In this document: one piece after another, positions 38,436-49,054 of the stretch | Layout of the letters: every line of letters starts with the position of its first letter | Position numbering within the stretch: position 1 is the stretch's first letter | NCBI RefSeq assembly: GCF_008831285.2 | Contig: NC_045139.1 | Span: forward strand, 25,772,412-25,836,411 | Source: Nymphaea colorata | Taxonomy: Eukaryota; Streptophyta; Magnoliopsida; Nymphaeales; Nymphaeaceae | DNA length: 64,000 nucleotides | Reading direction: 5' to 3' | Notes under the pieces: generated by a model | Database searches by the model: none | What the model was told of the DNA's origin: nothing | Seen by the model: the letters and a program-made list of their open reading frames with translations, nothing else | Program-made: the position numbers and the translations under genes

Positions 38436-40370
38436 ATGTTAGACAACCCTATCTTCTAATAACTGTTTGTTAAATGAAGGGATAAATAACTGAAGTTTCA
38501 TGTTGTTACGTTTCACAAAATCAACATCTAGTTTTTTTTTCTCTCTCTCTCTCTTTATATATGTTATATATAATGTCTGTTAATGTCAACCAGCTGACCA
38601 TATGTTAATGCAAACATAAAAACTGTCAAATTAAATGGATAAGAAGGTGATTGGCAGTTGTCCTTTTAAGAATTTCTCACGTGTTAATCATAACCGGTAA
38701 CTATATTAAACAAATAGTAGTAGATCGCACAGAAATATTTCCATATAAACTGACATGCCCAAAGATTAGATGATCTTTCTGCATTTAAAGGTAACAATGG
38801 TAAGCTAGTGTCGAGCATGAACCAGATGCCTGTTTAGCCAAAGACTGCTTGCTTCTACGTTAAATACCACTTGTTTGCACAAAGGCTGATTAATTGTATT
38901 TCTCTTAATTTCCTTTATTCTGATTTTTTTTTTTTTTTTGTTACTAGAATTCAGCACCAAAACCAAGGCCTGGTGAAAAGGGAGGGCAAGCGGTGGCGAT
39001 GCGTATCTCTGGGGACAATGCAGCATTCTACAACTGCCGGTTCTTGGGGCCGGTTCTTGGGCTTTCAGGACACCTTGTATGATCATTCCGGCCGGCATTA
39101 CTTCAAGAATTGCTTGATACAGGGCTCCGTCGACTTCATTTTTGGCAACGGCAGGTCCTTATATGAGGTATGCATCATCGCACAGGAACACCCACATTGA
39201 TACAAACACATACCATTAGTCATTTAGAATTACTTATTTAAAAGCAATTGGTTAACCATTTGATCAACAGTCACAACTGAAAATTAAGTACCGAAAACTA
39301 TTGCTGGAGTCATTGTGACTACAGACTTTTAACCATGGTTTCTGATTTTTTTAGTCATCCGGTAACATTTGGCAGTAGACTGATCCTATGTACAAATACG
39401 AGTGCATGTGTGTGAGTTCCTAATTGCAACAATTTATGGAAATAATACGCCAAAACAGCATCTTTCATCCTGAAGTACTTTTATCTTTTTTGTAAAATCT
39501 CTGTTGGTATTAATTTTTAAAGCCGTTCTGGGCAGGCAGGCATTTCTCCCAGCTTAATAGCTTGAAGATGGGTTAATGCAATTCATAGTAGACATAGATT
39601 AATGTTTATGTTAGAGATTTTCTCAGCACGCCTAGAATTTGGTGTTTTTGACAAAGAAACGTTGGTCTATCAAGGGTTCTTTGGCGTCGCAACCAGATGA
39701 TTCTGATAGAAAACCCTTTGGAAGAAGTCGTGCAAATTAGACCGACTGACATAGTTAAAAATCTCAAAGGCGAATGATAAAACTGACGGTTTGTTGTATC
39801 TGGGAGCAGGGTTGCGTACTGAAGTCAGTTGCGGATAATGTGGGAGTGACGGCAATGGTTGCGCAAGGGCGCAACAGCTCCAATGACGCCGGCGGCTTCT
39901 CCTTCGTCGGCTGCAACGTGACGGGGAGCGGGAGCGCCAACCTGGGCCGAGCATGGCGTGGCTACTCTAAGGTCGTCTTCTCCTACAGCTACTTCTCCTC
40001 CGTCGTCAATACCCGAGGATGGGACCAAAACGGCTTCCCCAGCCAGTAAGTACCAAATCTCTCTCTCTCTACTGAACACTGAAACCCAAAAATTTAAAAG
40101 CAATAAGCTATACTTGGGTTTCTTCTTACTAAATATACAAGTAGTTGTTAGGCTATTTACATGCTTCCATCTACTTCGTCTTAATAATGAATTATATATT
40201 TGTTCTACAGAAACCTGGTTTTTGGAGAATACAAGTGCATGGGTCCGGGAGCCAACAGAGCAGGGCGCGTGAAATATGCAAGAGCCCTCACCGATCAACA
40301 GGCGGCGCCCTTCTTGAGCACAACATACATTGGAGCAAGAAACTGGCTGCTCTCTCCGCCCTCGTTGTAA
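37880..40370 (+). pseudogene. pectinesterase (pectin methylesterase), four exons, frameshifted by a 13-bp tandem duplication
   Basis: Exons: 37880-38323, 38948-39167, 39810-40045 and 40211-40370 (stop 40368-40370). GT-AG introns have consistent phases. I chose ATG 37880 because it starts a good signal peptide (hydrophobic ALCKTLFLLSLLAVPLLA). In-frame ATGs upstream (37709, 37757) would bury it. The predicted length without the lesion, about 348 residues, fits the short class lacking the PRO domain. Family blocks: [76 protein letters not shown]. These include the catalytic Gln/Asp/Asp/Arg set. The enzyme would de-esterify cell-wall homogalacturonan. In exon 2, 'ccggttcttgggg' (39037-39049) is duplicated at 39050-39062, shifting the frame to a TGA at 39080-39082, before FQDT. 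The copy lies in the mobile block. I infer a pseudogene unless the duplication is a sequencing artefact. Confidence 0.9.
38359..38431. repeat. compound (CT)n-(TA)n microsatellite in pectinesterase intron 1
   Basis: CT run at 38359-38378 followed by a TA run at 38382-38431, starting 35 bases after the exon 1 donor. Confidence 0.97.
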
Positions 40371-42004
40371 ACTCACCACAGAAGATGATCGATTTTTGTG
40401 TTCAAAAGAGTTCAGATTTGGATCATCTCCTTGTAAATTCTGCAGCAATTTGTGTTCGATTTAGATTCGTTGCAGCCAAGATAAACGGGAAAGACCCAAA
40501 CACTAATGAGATCTGTCATAAGTTTTTAGATCTTACAATGTTGATGTTTCATAGATCTGTCTTAATTTTTTAAGCAAATTCATAAAGCAGCAGGATTGTT
40601 ACTTTCCTTTTTTTTTTTTTTTTATCACGCAACCTTTAACCGAACCGACTACTTAACCTGAGGTGATGATGTAAATTCATTTCAGATGCCTGTGGCTCAA
40701 TGCTACAAATTGTATGTAACTTTCATTTCTAGCTTTTCACTGTAAAATAAGCTGACAATTCAAAATTTGGGGAATATTTGTAATTCATGACTACTTGGTT
40801 TTGAAACAATTTGCTGCAACAAAGATGAAAACTTGAGCTCTTGTTCCAAACTCTCTCCTACGAAAGAAGATCCAAACTAGGCTGAAGTCTTTCTTCCCTT
40901 ATCCTCATACAGCTGCTTTTAGCACTTCAAGGCACGGTTTCAGTACAGTTCAGCTCTGACATTGATACCCATTTTTGCTGCACAAGACTTAATGTTGGAA
41001 CTAGAGTTTGGCTGCCTACTAGTTTTTAGCTCAAAGGAATGTCAATAGATCATATTCAAATTATTCAAGTTTGAATATAAATGAAAAAAAAGTCATATCC
41101 GAATATGATTGTACAATCTAAACCCAATTTTTATCTTGTATTTGAATTCACATCTGAATTTTAAACTGAATCCAACTAAAAAGGGGCATTAGATATGAGA
41201 TATTTTTTTTAAATCCAAACATTATCAAATGTCATTTCTTAAATCTGAGCCAGTTTCTTAATCGGCTTTATCGTATTTGTTGAGAAGAATAATTTGATTG
41301 GATATCCAATTCAAATTAAATATATTGACATTGATCTTAGATCTGTGGACCCGACCCCACGACCCCTTTCGGATATGGGATCCGCATATTTGTGGACAGA
41401 GATAAATCTAAATGTAAACCCTGTTAAGCGCTTTTAAAAGGTGGCATAGAATCCAAGGTGCATGCAACCGAGCGAGCGAGCCCACTGAAAAACCACTCTC
41501 ATCTCCTCTGCCTGCACCCGGTTTCTCCACTCCCTGTTTTCTTTCCCTCTTCCCAATCTTTCCACTAATGCCTCTCGGCCCCACCTCCTCACTTATCCTA
41601 CATACAATTTAAAATTACAAATTGCCACCCATATTGAGTTTATCATAAATTCACCTCAATTTTTTCAAGCCTAACAAAGTGGCCATCAACTTTTGTTCTT
41701 TATCACAAACCACCACCTTTGAGGACCGTGGTGGTTGACGGAAAAAAGTTATTCAACTACAAAATGTACCGAAAAGCCCTTTCAATTACAGAGATGGACG
41801 ATTCTTGTGGACGCAATGGGAGTTGGTTGGAGAAAGGAAAAAAAACGCTTCTGTTCGTCTTGCTTGCTTTATTCTTCCAACCATTTGAGAGGGTATACTT
41901 GTCATTAACCGTCCGTCTGTGTCCGCGAGTATGGGCAGTGGCCTCAGTACGAAACTTTGAGTGCCGATTTGTAATTTTTTCTTAAAAATAATAAACGTTG
42001 AGTT
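40371..42004. other. pectinesterase 3' flank and DnaJ upstream region
   Basis: A T-run at about 40608-40623, AT-rich spacer, then GC rises from about 41450. 'Aaccaccacctttgaggacc' (41708-41727) and the following sequence look repeat-derived. No gene is supported; open frames around 41786-42350 lie in the CpG-rich DnaJ leader. Confidence 0.4.
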
Positions 42005-42041
42005 CTCTCTCGCCCCTGTGGGGCCCCGCAAGGCGAGAGAG
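42005..42041. other. perfect 10-bp inverted repeat in the DnaJ upstream/leader region
   Basis: CTCTCTCGCC at 42005-42014 and its complement GGCGAGAGAG at 42032-42041, with an inner GGGGCCCC palindrome (42020-42027). In RNA it would form a stable hairpin. Whether it is transcribed is unknown. Confidence 0.6.
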
Positions 42042-42524
42042 CGACACCGTCGATTCAGTGAGGCCACCGAAAGTACGAAGTTGGCCTCCGAACGTTCTAG
42101 AGAGCCATCGTCTTCCTCACCCTCGCCTTGGTCGCTCCTCTCCACCACTGGCGAGGGAGGCGAGGGATCTCGTGCTCTCAGCGCGATCCCGGCCGCTCAT
42201 CGCACTCGATCCAACGGTCGACCCACCCCGACGTGCCTCCCGGCATCGTTTCCGCCTCTCCGGCGCCCGTCCCCCCGAGGTTTTCGCCCTCTTCCCGGCG
42301 GGCTTTGCGTGCTTTGAGAGGAGCAGAGGGCTGGAGATGTGAATACAGGGGAAGCAGCCGGGGAAGTAGAAGAATAAAAGAAGATTCTTTCTTGTTTTCT
42401 CTTTTTTTTTTTTTCTCTCTTTTCTGCCTATCTGTTGTCTTCGGCGCCTTAAATTTTTTGCCGGTTTTCTTCCGGCCTGTTGTTGCCGGAAGGTCGAGAA
42501 CTCGGCGGTTTCTCTCTCGTCCCG

Positions 42525-43929
42525 ATGGATGCCGGAAAGGAGACAGAGAGCAACTTGTACGGGGTGCTGGGGCTGAAGAAGGATTGCTCCGCGACGGACC
42601 TGCGGAGCGCGTATAAGAAACTTGCTCTTGTTAGCTTTCTTTTCCTCTCATTGCACTTTCTTTCTCCTTTCCTCTTATTCTTCCTTTTTGTTTTCTCTTC
42701 TGGTTGCGAAACGAGATTTTGCTTTCTCTCTCCTTTTTCCCCCTTCTTTTCGTTCGAGAACTCCTTCACCTTGTAGCGATTTGCGCGTATAGAGAGGTAC
42801 TGTGTTTCTCCATAATCCGTATAGAATTTGTTTTCTCCTAAAAACTGTTTTTCTGGATTCCTTTCCGGGAATTTGCGTGCTTTCGTTATCTCGCTTCGAT
42901 TTCGTGATGAAAAATTGTGCTTTTCCGTTCCTCTTTGTTCTGGTTCTTTGAATAAGTTTGCGTGAATTTAGAAAATTTGTAGAAAATTTTCACCTGTTTC
43001 TTCTTGTATTAGCCATAATCTGATTGCTGAACAATAAAAGTTCTCCTTCTAAAGTGCTTTTAGAATTTTTAACTTTTCTTCTTCGTGTGATTCTGTTTTT
43101 TTAAGAAATATTTTTTTTTTTTCAACTGTGACATGGTAAAGAGGCCGTTTATGGTTTTGCTCTCTTGATTCTAATCATCTCTCTTTTTTTTTGCTTCCTC
43201 GATTTGCCATATAATTTTCCCGCTAAATTTCTCCTTCGCTCGAGGAACAAGCAATTCTGCTTGGTGTGGGAGTTGTCCAGTTCGCCCCCAGCCGATCAAT
43301 GCTTCTCTTTTAATTACGTGATTGCCATCCCTTCGTGGCAAGTTCTATAGGATTATTTCTTTTCCCGCCGTTCGAAACGGCTTCATCTTTTGCGTTGAAT
43401 GCCGCGACGTACTCGTGTTTCTAATTGGAAAAATTGTTCTGAGGGATTTTATTTTGTTCCCTTTGTTTCTCTATTTATCCGAGCCTTTTTTGTCTATGAA
43501 TTTCGCGTAGGAGCTGGAGAAACGAACATCAACGACGTCTCCTTTGGGCGGTAAAACTTTCTTTCGCATGATTTGTTTTCGCTGATTTTGAAAACATTTT
43601 TACTATCTTTTTGCCCATAAAATCCCGACAATATGAACCCTCCCCATTTTCGGTCGTTTATAATAAAATTTCGCCCACCCAACCTCTAGGGCTGTCTTTC
43701 TTCCCATCATTGTGTCTACTTTGAAAATCAATGACTTTATGGAGCCCGAGCGGGTGCTTAGAAATTCCTTGGTTTTCCTGCCGTCCTCATTACTGGCATC
43801 CTTGCCGCCCTTAGTAAGCCTGGTTTTTGTGGCAGAGACGGCACCCAGACAGGTGTTCCTACTCCGGCAGCGACAAGCACGTTGAGGAATGGAAGATGAA
43901 ATTCCAGGCCGTTCAGGAGGCCTACTCAG
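42525..43929 (+). pseudogene. small DnaJ (J-domain) gene, 5' two exons only
   Basis: Exon 42525-42629 starts MDAGKETESNLYGVLGL and runs through helix II of the J domain (LRSAYKKLAL). Exon 43836-43929 begins RRHPDRC, with the HPD tripeptide that stimulates Hsp70 ATPase, and continues to helix III (KFQAVQEAYS), ending at donor GTTCGC. Frames join in phase. Upstream is a CpG-rich leader (42000-42520), typical of a housekeeping promoter. The family (small plant DnaJ proteins of roughly 150-170 residues) has a further exon or exons starting VLSD and a short acidic tail. I find none before the purine-rich end of the mobile block at about 44245. The gene is therefore truncated. A transcript reading on would add unrelated residues after the J domain. 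It is possibly expressed but probably not functional as a full chaperone partner. Confidence 0.82.
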
Positions 43930-44244
43930 GTTCGCATCTACCTTCCTTGCTCCATCTTTGGGAGTCGGAGTCCGTGGAGTCTAATTTAATCTCCCGTCAG
44001 AACATGGTAAAACATACTCCTTAAGTTCTTGATAAAAAAGAATCATCAGGCTTTAGGGAAGAATGAAACATTGGTGGAGTTTGAAGTGGGATAGTGATTT
44101 GCACTGAATATACTTCTCATGAAACAGTGTTGCGAAATGTCATACCTGTACTTTTACAGGCTGGCCTACTATTTGGTCAATTACTGTTATTAATTCCATT
44201 AAGTTTACTAGAAAATTAGGAATACACCAAACGCCTGTATTTAT

Positions 44245-44760
44245 CATTTGTTGCGATGTGAGGAGTAAGAAGGGAATGAGTGCGGAGGAAGTAGGGAGGC
44301 GGAAAAGGGAGGAGGGGAAGAGAGGAAGGGAAGGGAGGCAGAGGTAGAAGGGAAAGAGGGTGGAGGAAGAAGGGAGGCAGAAAAAGGAGGAAGGGAGGAG
44401 GAAAGGAAAGGAGGCGGAGGAAGAAGGGAAAGAGGGCGGAGGAAGAAGGGAAAGAGGGCGGACGAAGAAGGGAGGAAAGAGGAAGAAGGAGGAAGAAGAG
44501 AAGGAAGGAGGAGGAGGAAGAAGGGTTTACGGTGGCGTTTCTTCATCCTTCCTCCTTCCCTTCCTCCCTTCCCTTCCCTTCTTCCTCCATCTTACCCCCT
44601 CTCTCCCGTCTTCCCTTCCTCCTCCTCCTCCCTCCCTTTCCTTCCCTTCCTCCTCCTCCTCCTTCTTCCTCCTCCTCCCTTCCCTTCCCTTCTTCCTCCT
44701 TTCCCCCTCTCCCTTTTCCCTTCCCATCTTCCTCCTTCTTCCTCACCATTTCTTTTGGAA
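44245..44760. repeat. purine tract followed by pyrimidine tract (right subterminal region of the 10.3-kb block)
   Basis: 44258-44525 is almost pure purine on + (ggaggaagaagg-type words); 44544-44742 is almost pure pyrimidine (cctccttcttcc). The two arms are approximately inverted copies around a short spacer near 44530, so the DNA could fold back as a long hairpin or form triplex structures. Read from the right end inward on the minus strand, the second arm corresponds to the purine tract at the left end (34719-34828). Confidence 0.8.
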
Positions 44761-44866
44761 ATATGGAATTTTATTTCCCATTCACCAATTCTAGAAATTT
44801 TTTTGTGGAAATTTTTTTTCATTTTCATATTTCCAGCCATCAAATAAGCCCTTATCAAATAGGCCC

Positions 44867-45409
44867 TTAGATTCAATAAAGATGTATATAGACTGCTCGG
44901 GTCCTTCTCCAAAAAGGATATGATCATAAGGAAAGGTGATGCCACATAAAAAAGAATACATATGGAATGATGACTCTAAAGGATAAAGATTGAATTAGTG
45001 AAAAGATTGACTAGGTTGACCAAGATAACATGAAGTAGAGATGTGCAATGAGCTTGTAATTCATCACATAAGGTTTTATATATGTCAAGTTATGTTTATA
45101 TACCTTAGCCGAATGGTTTAGTACTAGCATAGGTTCTCCTTTAGGCAACTAAGGGTAGGGTTCATCAATTTTTTCTCGATCGCTCGTCGATATACCACAA
45201 ATTACCACTCATGGTACTAACGAGGAGGCTTTTCTGCCCAAGGTGTGATCTAGTTGTAAGGCTTAGACTTGTGCTACCACCTAAGACCAAGCCCCACAAC
45301 ATAATGACCGAGACAAATAGGCATGAAGAATTTTGAAATATGAAAAATCATGCAAAATCAGTTGTCTCTAATGTAATGTTGCCAAAGATCACGATTAAAA
45401 TAAATAGAA
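44867..45409 (-). mobile_element. Tat element 5' leader and start of its upstream ORF
   Basis: Minus-strand coding sequence is open from about 44990 to the block boundary at 44870. It continues in the same frame at 34519 after the block. The remainder (44990-45409) is non-coding and joins the truncated 5' LTR; I could not identify a primer-binding site with confidence. Confidence 0.55.
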
Positions 45410-45830
45410 GAGCAAATAAATGGGATTGGCCATTAGGCCTGTTAAAAAAAAACATTTTTTGATGTGGGCAAGGCTGTTGCCCACCCAAAAAGACCAAAAC
45501 CGCCCCTTGGAGGGCTTTTTTTTGTCAAAAAGGAGGGGGGAAGGGGCATGTAACAACGCCCAGGCACAACAGCGCCGGGCGCTGTCGAACGCGACCGTGG
45601 CACGCGCGTCGCATGCGCGAGGTCGCAAATTTTTTTTTTAAGTCTAAATTGAACGTTGTCATATATAATATGTATTTTTGATTTAAAATAAAAGGAAAGT
45701 TTTGTTAAAAACGGGTGCTCGGCTCCACTTTAAGCGATTTCAAACTTGTTTTAAATTCGATTTTAGATTTTAATTTCGAAATGTTCGATTTTGGATTTAA
45801 TTAGTGGTTTTGGATCTAATTTGGATCCAC
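45410..45830 (-). mobile_element. Tat 5' LTR remnant (copy 3), first ~420 bp of the LTR
   Basis: 45415-45830 matches 26597-27070 base for base over long stretches (for example 'aacgggtgctcggctccact'), with few substitutions outside the CpG-rich patch. Same orientation as the 3' LTR at 24018-27112. It abuts copia-B gag-pre-integrase sequence at 45831, as the outer edge of a Tat insertion would. The inner ~2.6 kb of the LTR is missing. Confidence 0.82.
45541..45632. repeat. CpG-rich patch in Tat LTR copy 3
   Basis: About 90 bases of CGCG/GCGC-rich DNA at the position equivalent to 26735-26860 in copy 2, but shorter and strongly diverged, although the flanks are nearly identical. Confidence 0.75.
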
Positions 45831-47300
45831 GAATTTACATGCATCACAGGAATGCCGATTAGGTTTGACATATGGAATAAGAATTTTTAGCAACCTATCT
45901 GAAATATGACCAAGCCTAGAGTGCCACAATTTGTACTCAAATGTCTTTCCTGCATGAGCAATAAAGCCAACCTCAATGTTGTCAAAGATATACAGGCAGT
46001 TGTGCTCATACCCTCTACCAATATCCTTTCTCAACTCCTTGTTTTGAAAAATTGCATTCTTGGAGAAAAAATAGCTAAGCAATTATAGTCTTTAGTTATC
46101 TTACTTAGAAATATAAGATTGGTAGAAAGTTTAGGAATATAAAGCACACAAGATTGTTTATTTGATTTGAAGAAACAAGATTCCCCAATGCTTTCTACAG
46201 CAATGGGTGTTCCATCAGCCGTGAATACGTGCTGATTTCTTTCTGGATTTAAATCAGCCATTTTAGAAAGATCACCAGTCATGTGGTAGGTGGCCCCAGA
46301 ATCAATGATCCATCCTAAATTTTTTGAATGAGTAGCGTACCTTTAGATGAGTTTCAAATTGGCTAAGTAGAAACCAGATTTGTCTTTAAATAATGCTGTC
46401 TTCACGGGTGATGAAGTTGGCTGTGTTGGGACTGTTGGACGAGAGTGACTTCTCTTTTCTTTTGATGATGGCTTTCCATTTAGCTCCCAACACTTTTATC
46501 AAGTGTTTCCAGTTTTTTTACAATACCAACATTTAAAACGATTTCTTCCTCTCTACATGATGGTCACATTTCTACTGCTTTTAATATCAGGTCTGGAATT
46601 GTTAGGCGGTGGTTCTGAATGAGTTTGATATGCCATCTTTTCACTTGTATCTTTAGCAGCCTCATGTTTCTTTTCGGATTCATAACTTTCCGGCGAGCAA
46701 CCTCTTTTTGTATGGTTTGACAGACTTGATTGAAATTTGGCAATGAATTTGTCATGAGTATTTGATTTCTAACACTCTCAAATTCAATTCCAAGTCCATC
46801 GAGGAAACAAAAAAATTTATCTTCTTCCAAACACTATCTATAAACATTTGGGTCAGTTATAGCAAGGCGATATTGCATTAGTTCCTCCCATAGACTACGG
46901 TATTGACTGAGATAAGATTGTAGCGACTTGTCTCCCATTGAAATATGAGCAAGTTCTAATTGAATTTGATAAACTCTAGCCAAAATGTTTTGTTCTCTAT
47001 ATATTTCCTTTAAAGTATCCCATATATCTTTAACTGTTTCATGATAAGTAAGCATATTTGAAATACTAGGCTCTATGGAATTTATTAACCAAGACATGAC
47101 TAAAACATTTTCAGACTGCCATTCATCAAATTTTGGATGAGAAATGTTCAGACGAGGAATCTTGCCCGTAACGTAGCCTCCTAGATAATTTGATTCGTGT
47201 AGAAGAGTAGTTGTGATCTTCAAGGTATTATTTTAATCAGCCGTAGACTTTTTTACACCGTCACTTGAATTGCTGCCTTGATTCCCATTGATTTGAGATT
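45831..47300 (-). pseudogene. Ty1/copia element B, gag, protease and pre-integrase
   Basis: Minus strand from 47223: UBN2-type gag (SWLINSIEPSISNMLTYHET, VYQIQLELAHISMGDKSLQSYL). A gag continuation at 46830 (FLDGLGIEFESVRNQIL) and a decayed zinc-knuckle region near 46500-46560 follow. Then comes the protease active-site region (WIIDSGATYHMTGDL near 46300), and the gag-pre-integrase block ending LWHSRLGHISDRLL and HSCDACKF at 45831. Several stops and frameshifts. Colinear with, and on the same strand as, the copia-B pol half at 22081-24017. Confidence 0.88.
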
Positions 47301-47335
47301 TGATGTCAAGATCACGAATAATTCTCTCTTACCAA

Positions 47336-47462
47336 AGTAAGTTGAGCCAAAGAGACGGAAAAAATCACAATAACAGCAGACTTTACATGGTTTGGCTTAG
47401 ATGCCTACATCCATGGCAGAAGAAGGAGGAGCTCTTTTATTTGATCTCTTTCATTCAGGGGT
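47336..47462 (-). mobile_element. copia-B 5' LTR fragment (U5 end)
   Basis: About 127 bases matching 21797-21925 at roughly 90%, immediately upstream (minus strand) of copia-B gag. The rest of the LTR is lost. Confidence 0.75.
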
Positions 47463-48345
47463 TGGAGCCTTTCTAAAATTTTTATTTCCTTAGATAAATC
47501 CAATGTTCTCTTCAACGGATCTCCTCCAATTTACTTGACAGTCCACCTCGCACCGACACAAAGAGAGGGAAAGAGGGAGGCAGACAAAGAGGAGGAACAG
47601 TTGGAGTTGCGTAATCAAGAAAAGTCGCAGTGGATGGTGTGGAGAGATGGTAAAGATGTTGTTTGTTAATTCATAAATCTTATGCATTTGGTGGGCCACG
47701 AGAATCAGGCCTAACCTCTGGCCATCTTTCGGTCACAATATATTCATTGTTCAATCGGCTTGCAGGTGGAGCAAGGGGCAGCAGAAGCTGGTCTAGGCTG
47801 TTAGGTTGAAGGAGAGTCCAAAAATGTATATGGGCATCAGACTTTATGAAGAGCGTCTAGCTTGAAGTGCGAGCAGTTCTTTGCAAACTTTTTCTGCTGT
47901 CTTACGAATTTTGGAGGTACCATTTTGCTTGTTGCAGCTTCCGCACAGTCGGAGACGGAATCTTTCTGCTGCAGCTCTCATGTTAAGTCATCAGTTTCTG
48001 CCTTCTTGGTGTAGGAGTAGACATGACAGAATTTTGTCTGTTTTGAAGATTAACCCTTCTTCGGAGGTTTGCTAACGATTAAAGTGACCAATACATCTTA
48101 ATTCTGAATTGGTATGGGGTTGTAATTACTGTTGTGTATTGAGAGTGTACACCAAGTTCGAGTCAAGCTTTATGAGGTGATTCAAGCACAGCCTGCAAAC
48201 CAAGACCAAGCTCAAAATAGACTCGGTTAACCACATGTCACTTGATTCATATGTTTTTTTTTTCTTTAAATGAAAATGAAAACAACAAAACAAGTGTTAC
48301 AATTTATTAAAATTTACCAACATGCTGGTGAATATTAACATGGGT

Positions 48346-48540
48346 AGGGGTGGAGCCAGAAATTTTTTATAAAGGAGGTCGAATTAAAGTTTTTAAATTT
48401 TGATACGGGTTAAAATATAATTTTTCAAATTTTTTATATAAAACAAAGAATTTTTTCTAAAATTTACATGTAAGTTTTAAAAAAATAACTTTTTGAGGTA
48501 GGGCCAGCGCCCATGCAGGTCCTCCCTTGGCTCCGCCCTT
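48346..48540. repeat. MITE-like foldback element (GGCGGAGCC family)
   Basis: Left end AGGGGTGGAGCCAGAA; right end on the other strand AAGGGCGGAGCCAAGG. The AT-rich interior includes 'aaaatttacatgtaagtttt'. No coding capacity. Confidence 0.7.
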
Positions 48541-49009
48541 GAACACAGAGAAAACATGAACTGACTTGAGTTTAACCGAGTTTAACTTGAACTTGACTTG
48601 GTTGTAACTCAGTTTTAACTCAACTTGAGTCAAGCTTTCATGGGCGAGTTCGAGCTGAGTTAGAATTTCATTGTATGTCCTTTCTCTCATGTATTTTTCT
48701 CTGATAAACGTTTCAGACACAGGGTAGGTCAAGGGCGCCGTAACAGATTAGTCAGGACTGTTGATTGGCTTGTGCTGGTCTGTCTACTAAAATAAAGTTA
48801 ATCTGTAAGTTAAAAACACAAACATGATCGTAAAAACATGTATGTGTATGGATAAAGAGATACATATATATAAAAGTACATGCAGATATTCACATTAAAC
48901 ATATACATGAGCAGACACGCACCAAAGAGCTCATGTAATTGCATATATTAAGAAATTAAATATAAGTACAAACATACATACATATATATGTCCCTTAAAG
49001 GGTGTGCAA

Positions 49010-49010
49010 A

Positions 49011-49052
<42 letters not shown>
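49010..49052. repeat. (TG)n/(TA)n microsatellite
   Basis: Short TG run passing into about 35 bases of TA. Confidence 0.95.

Positions 49053-49054
<2 letters not shown>

Larger units (their letters stand above)
34523..44866. mobile_element. 10.34-kb gene-carrying DNA transposon-like block (Pack-type, PIF/Harbinger-like ends)
   Basis: The left end reads GGGCCTGTTTGATGG and the right end, on the opposite strand, GGGCCTATTTGAT. Both are immediately flanked by TTA (34520-34522 and 44867-44869). Inside each terminus lies a short AT-rich zone, then a long GGA/GAA-rich tract, in inverted orientation at the two ends. Both outer flanks are Tat retrotransposon coding DNA on the minus strand. Omitting the block and one TTA joins them in one open frame, so the block is an insertion. 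Cargo: two ERG exons, a whole pectinesterase gene with a frameshift, and the 5' half of a DnaJ gene, all with introns, so capture was from DNA, not mRNA. No transposase was seen, so it would be non-autonomous. TIR sequence and TTA duplication suggest PIF/Harbinger (Tourist-like). The alternative is two separate MITEs plus an unrelated rearrangement. Confidence 0.68.

Noticed and set aside
41786-42350. Several overlapping open frames of 90-120 codons on both strands
   Set aside because: They lie in the CpG-rich leader and promoter of the DnaJ gene, where GC bias removes stops; no domain in any frame.
44360-44945. Long Glu/Lys/Gly/Arg-rich or Pro/Ser/Leu-rich frames
   Set aside because: Translation artefacts of the purine and pyrimidine tracts.
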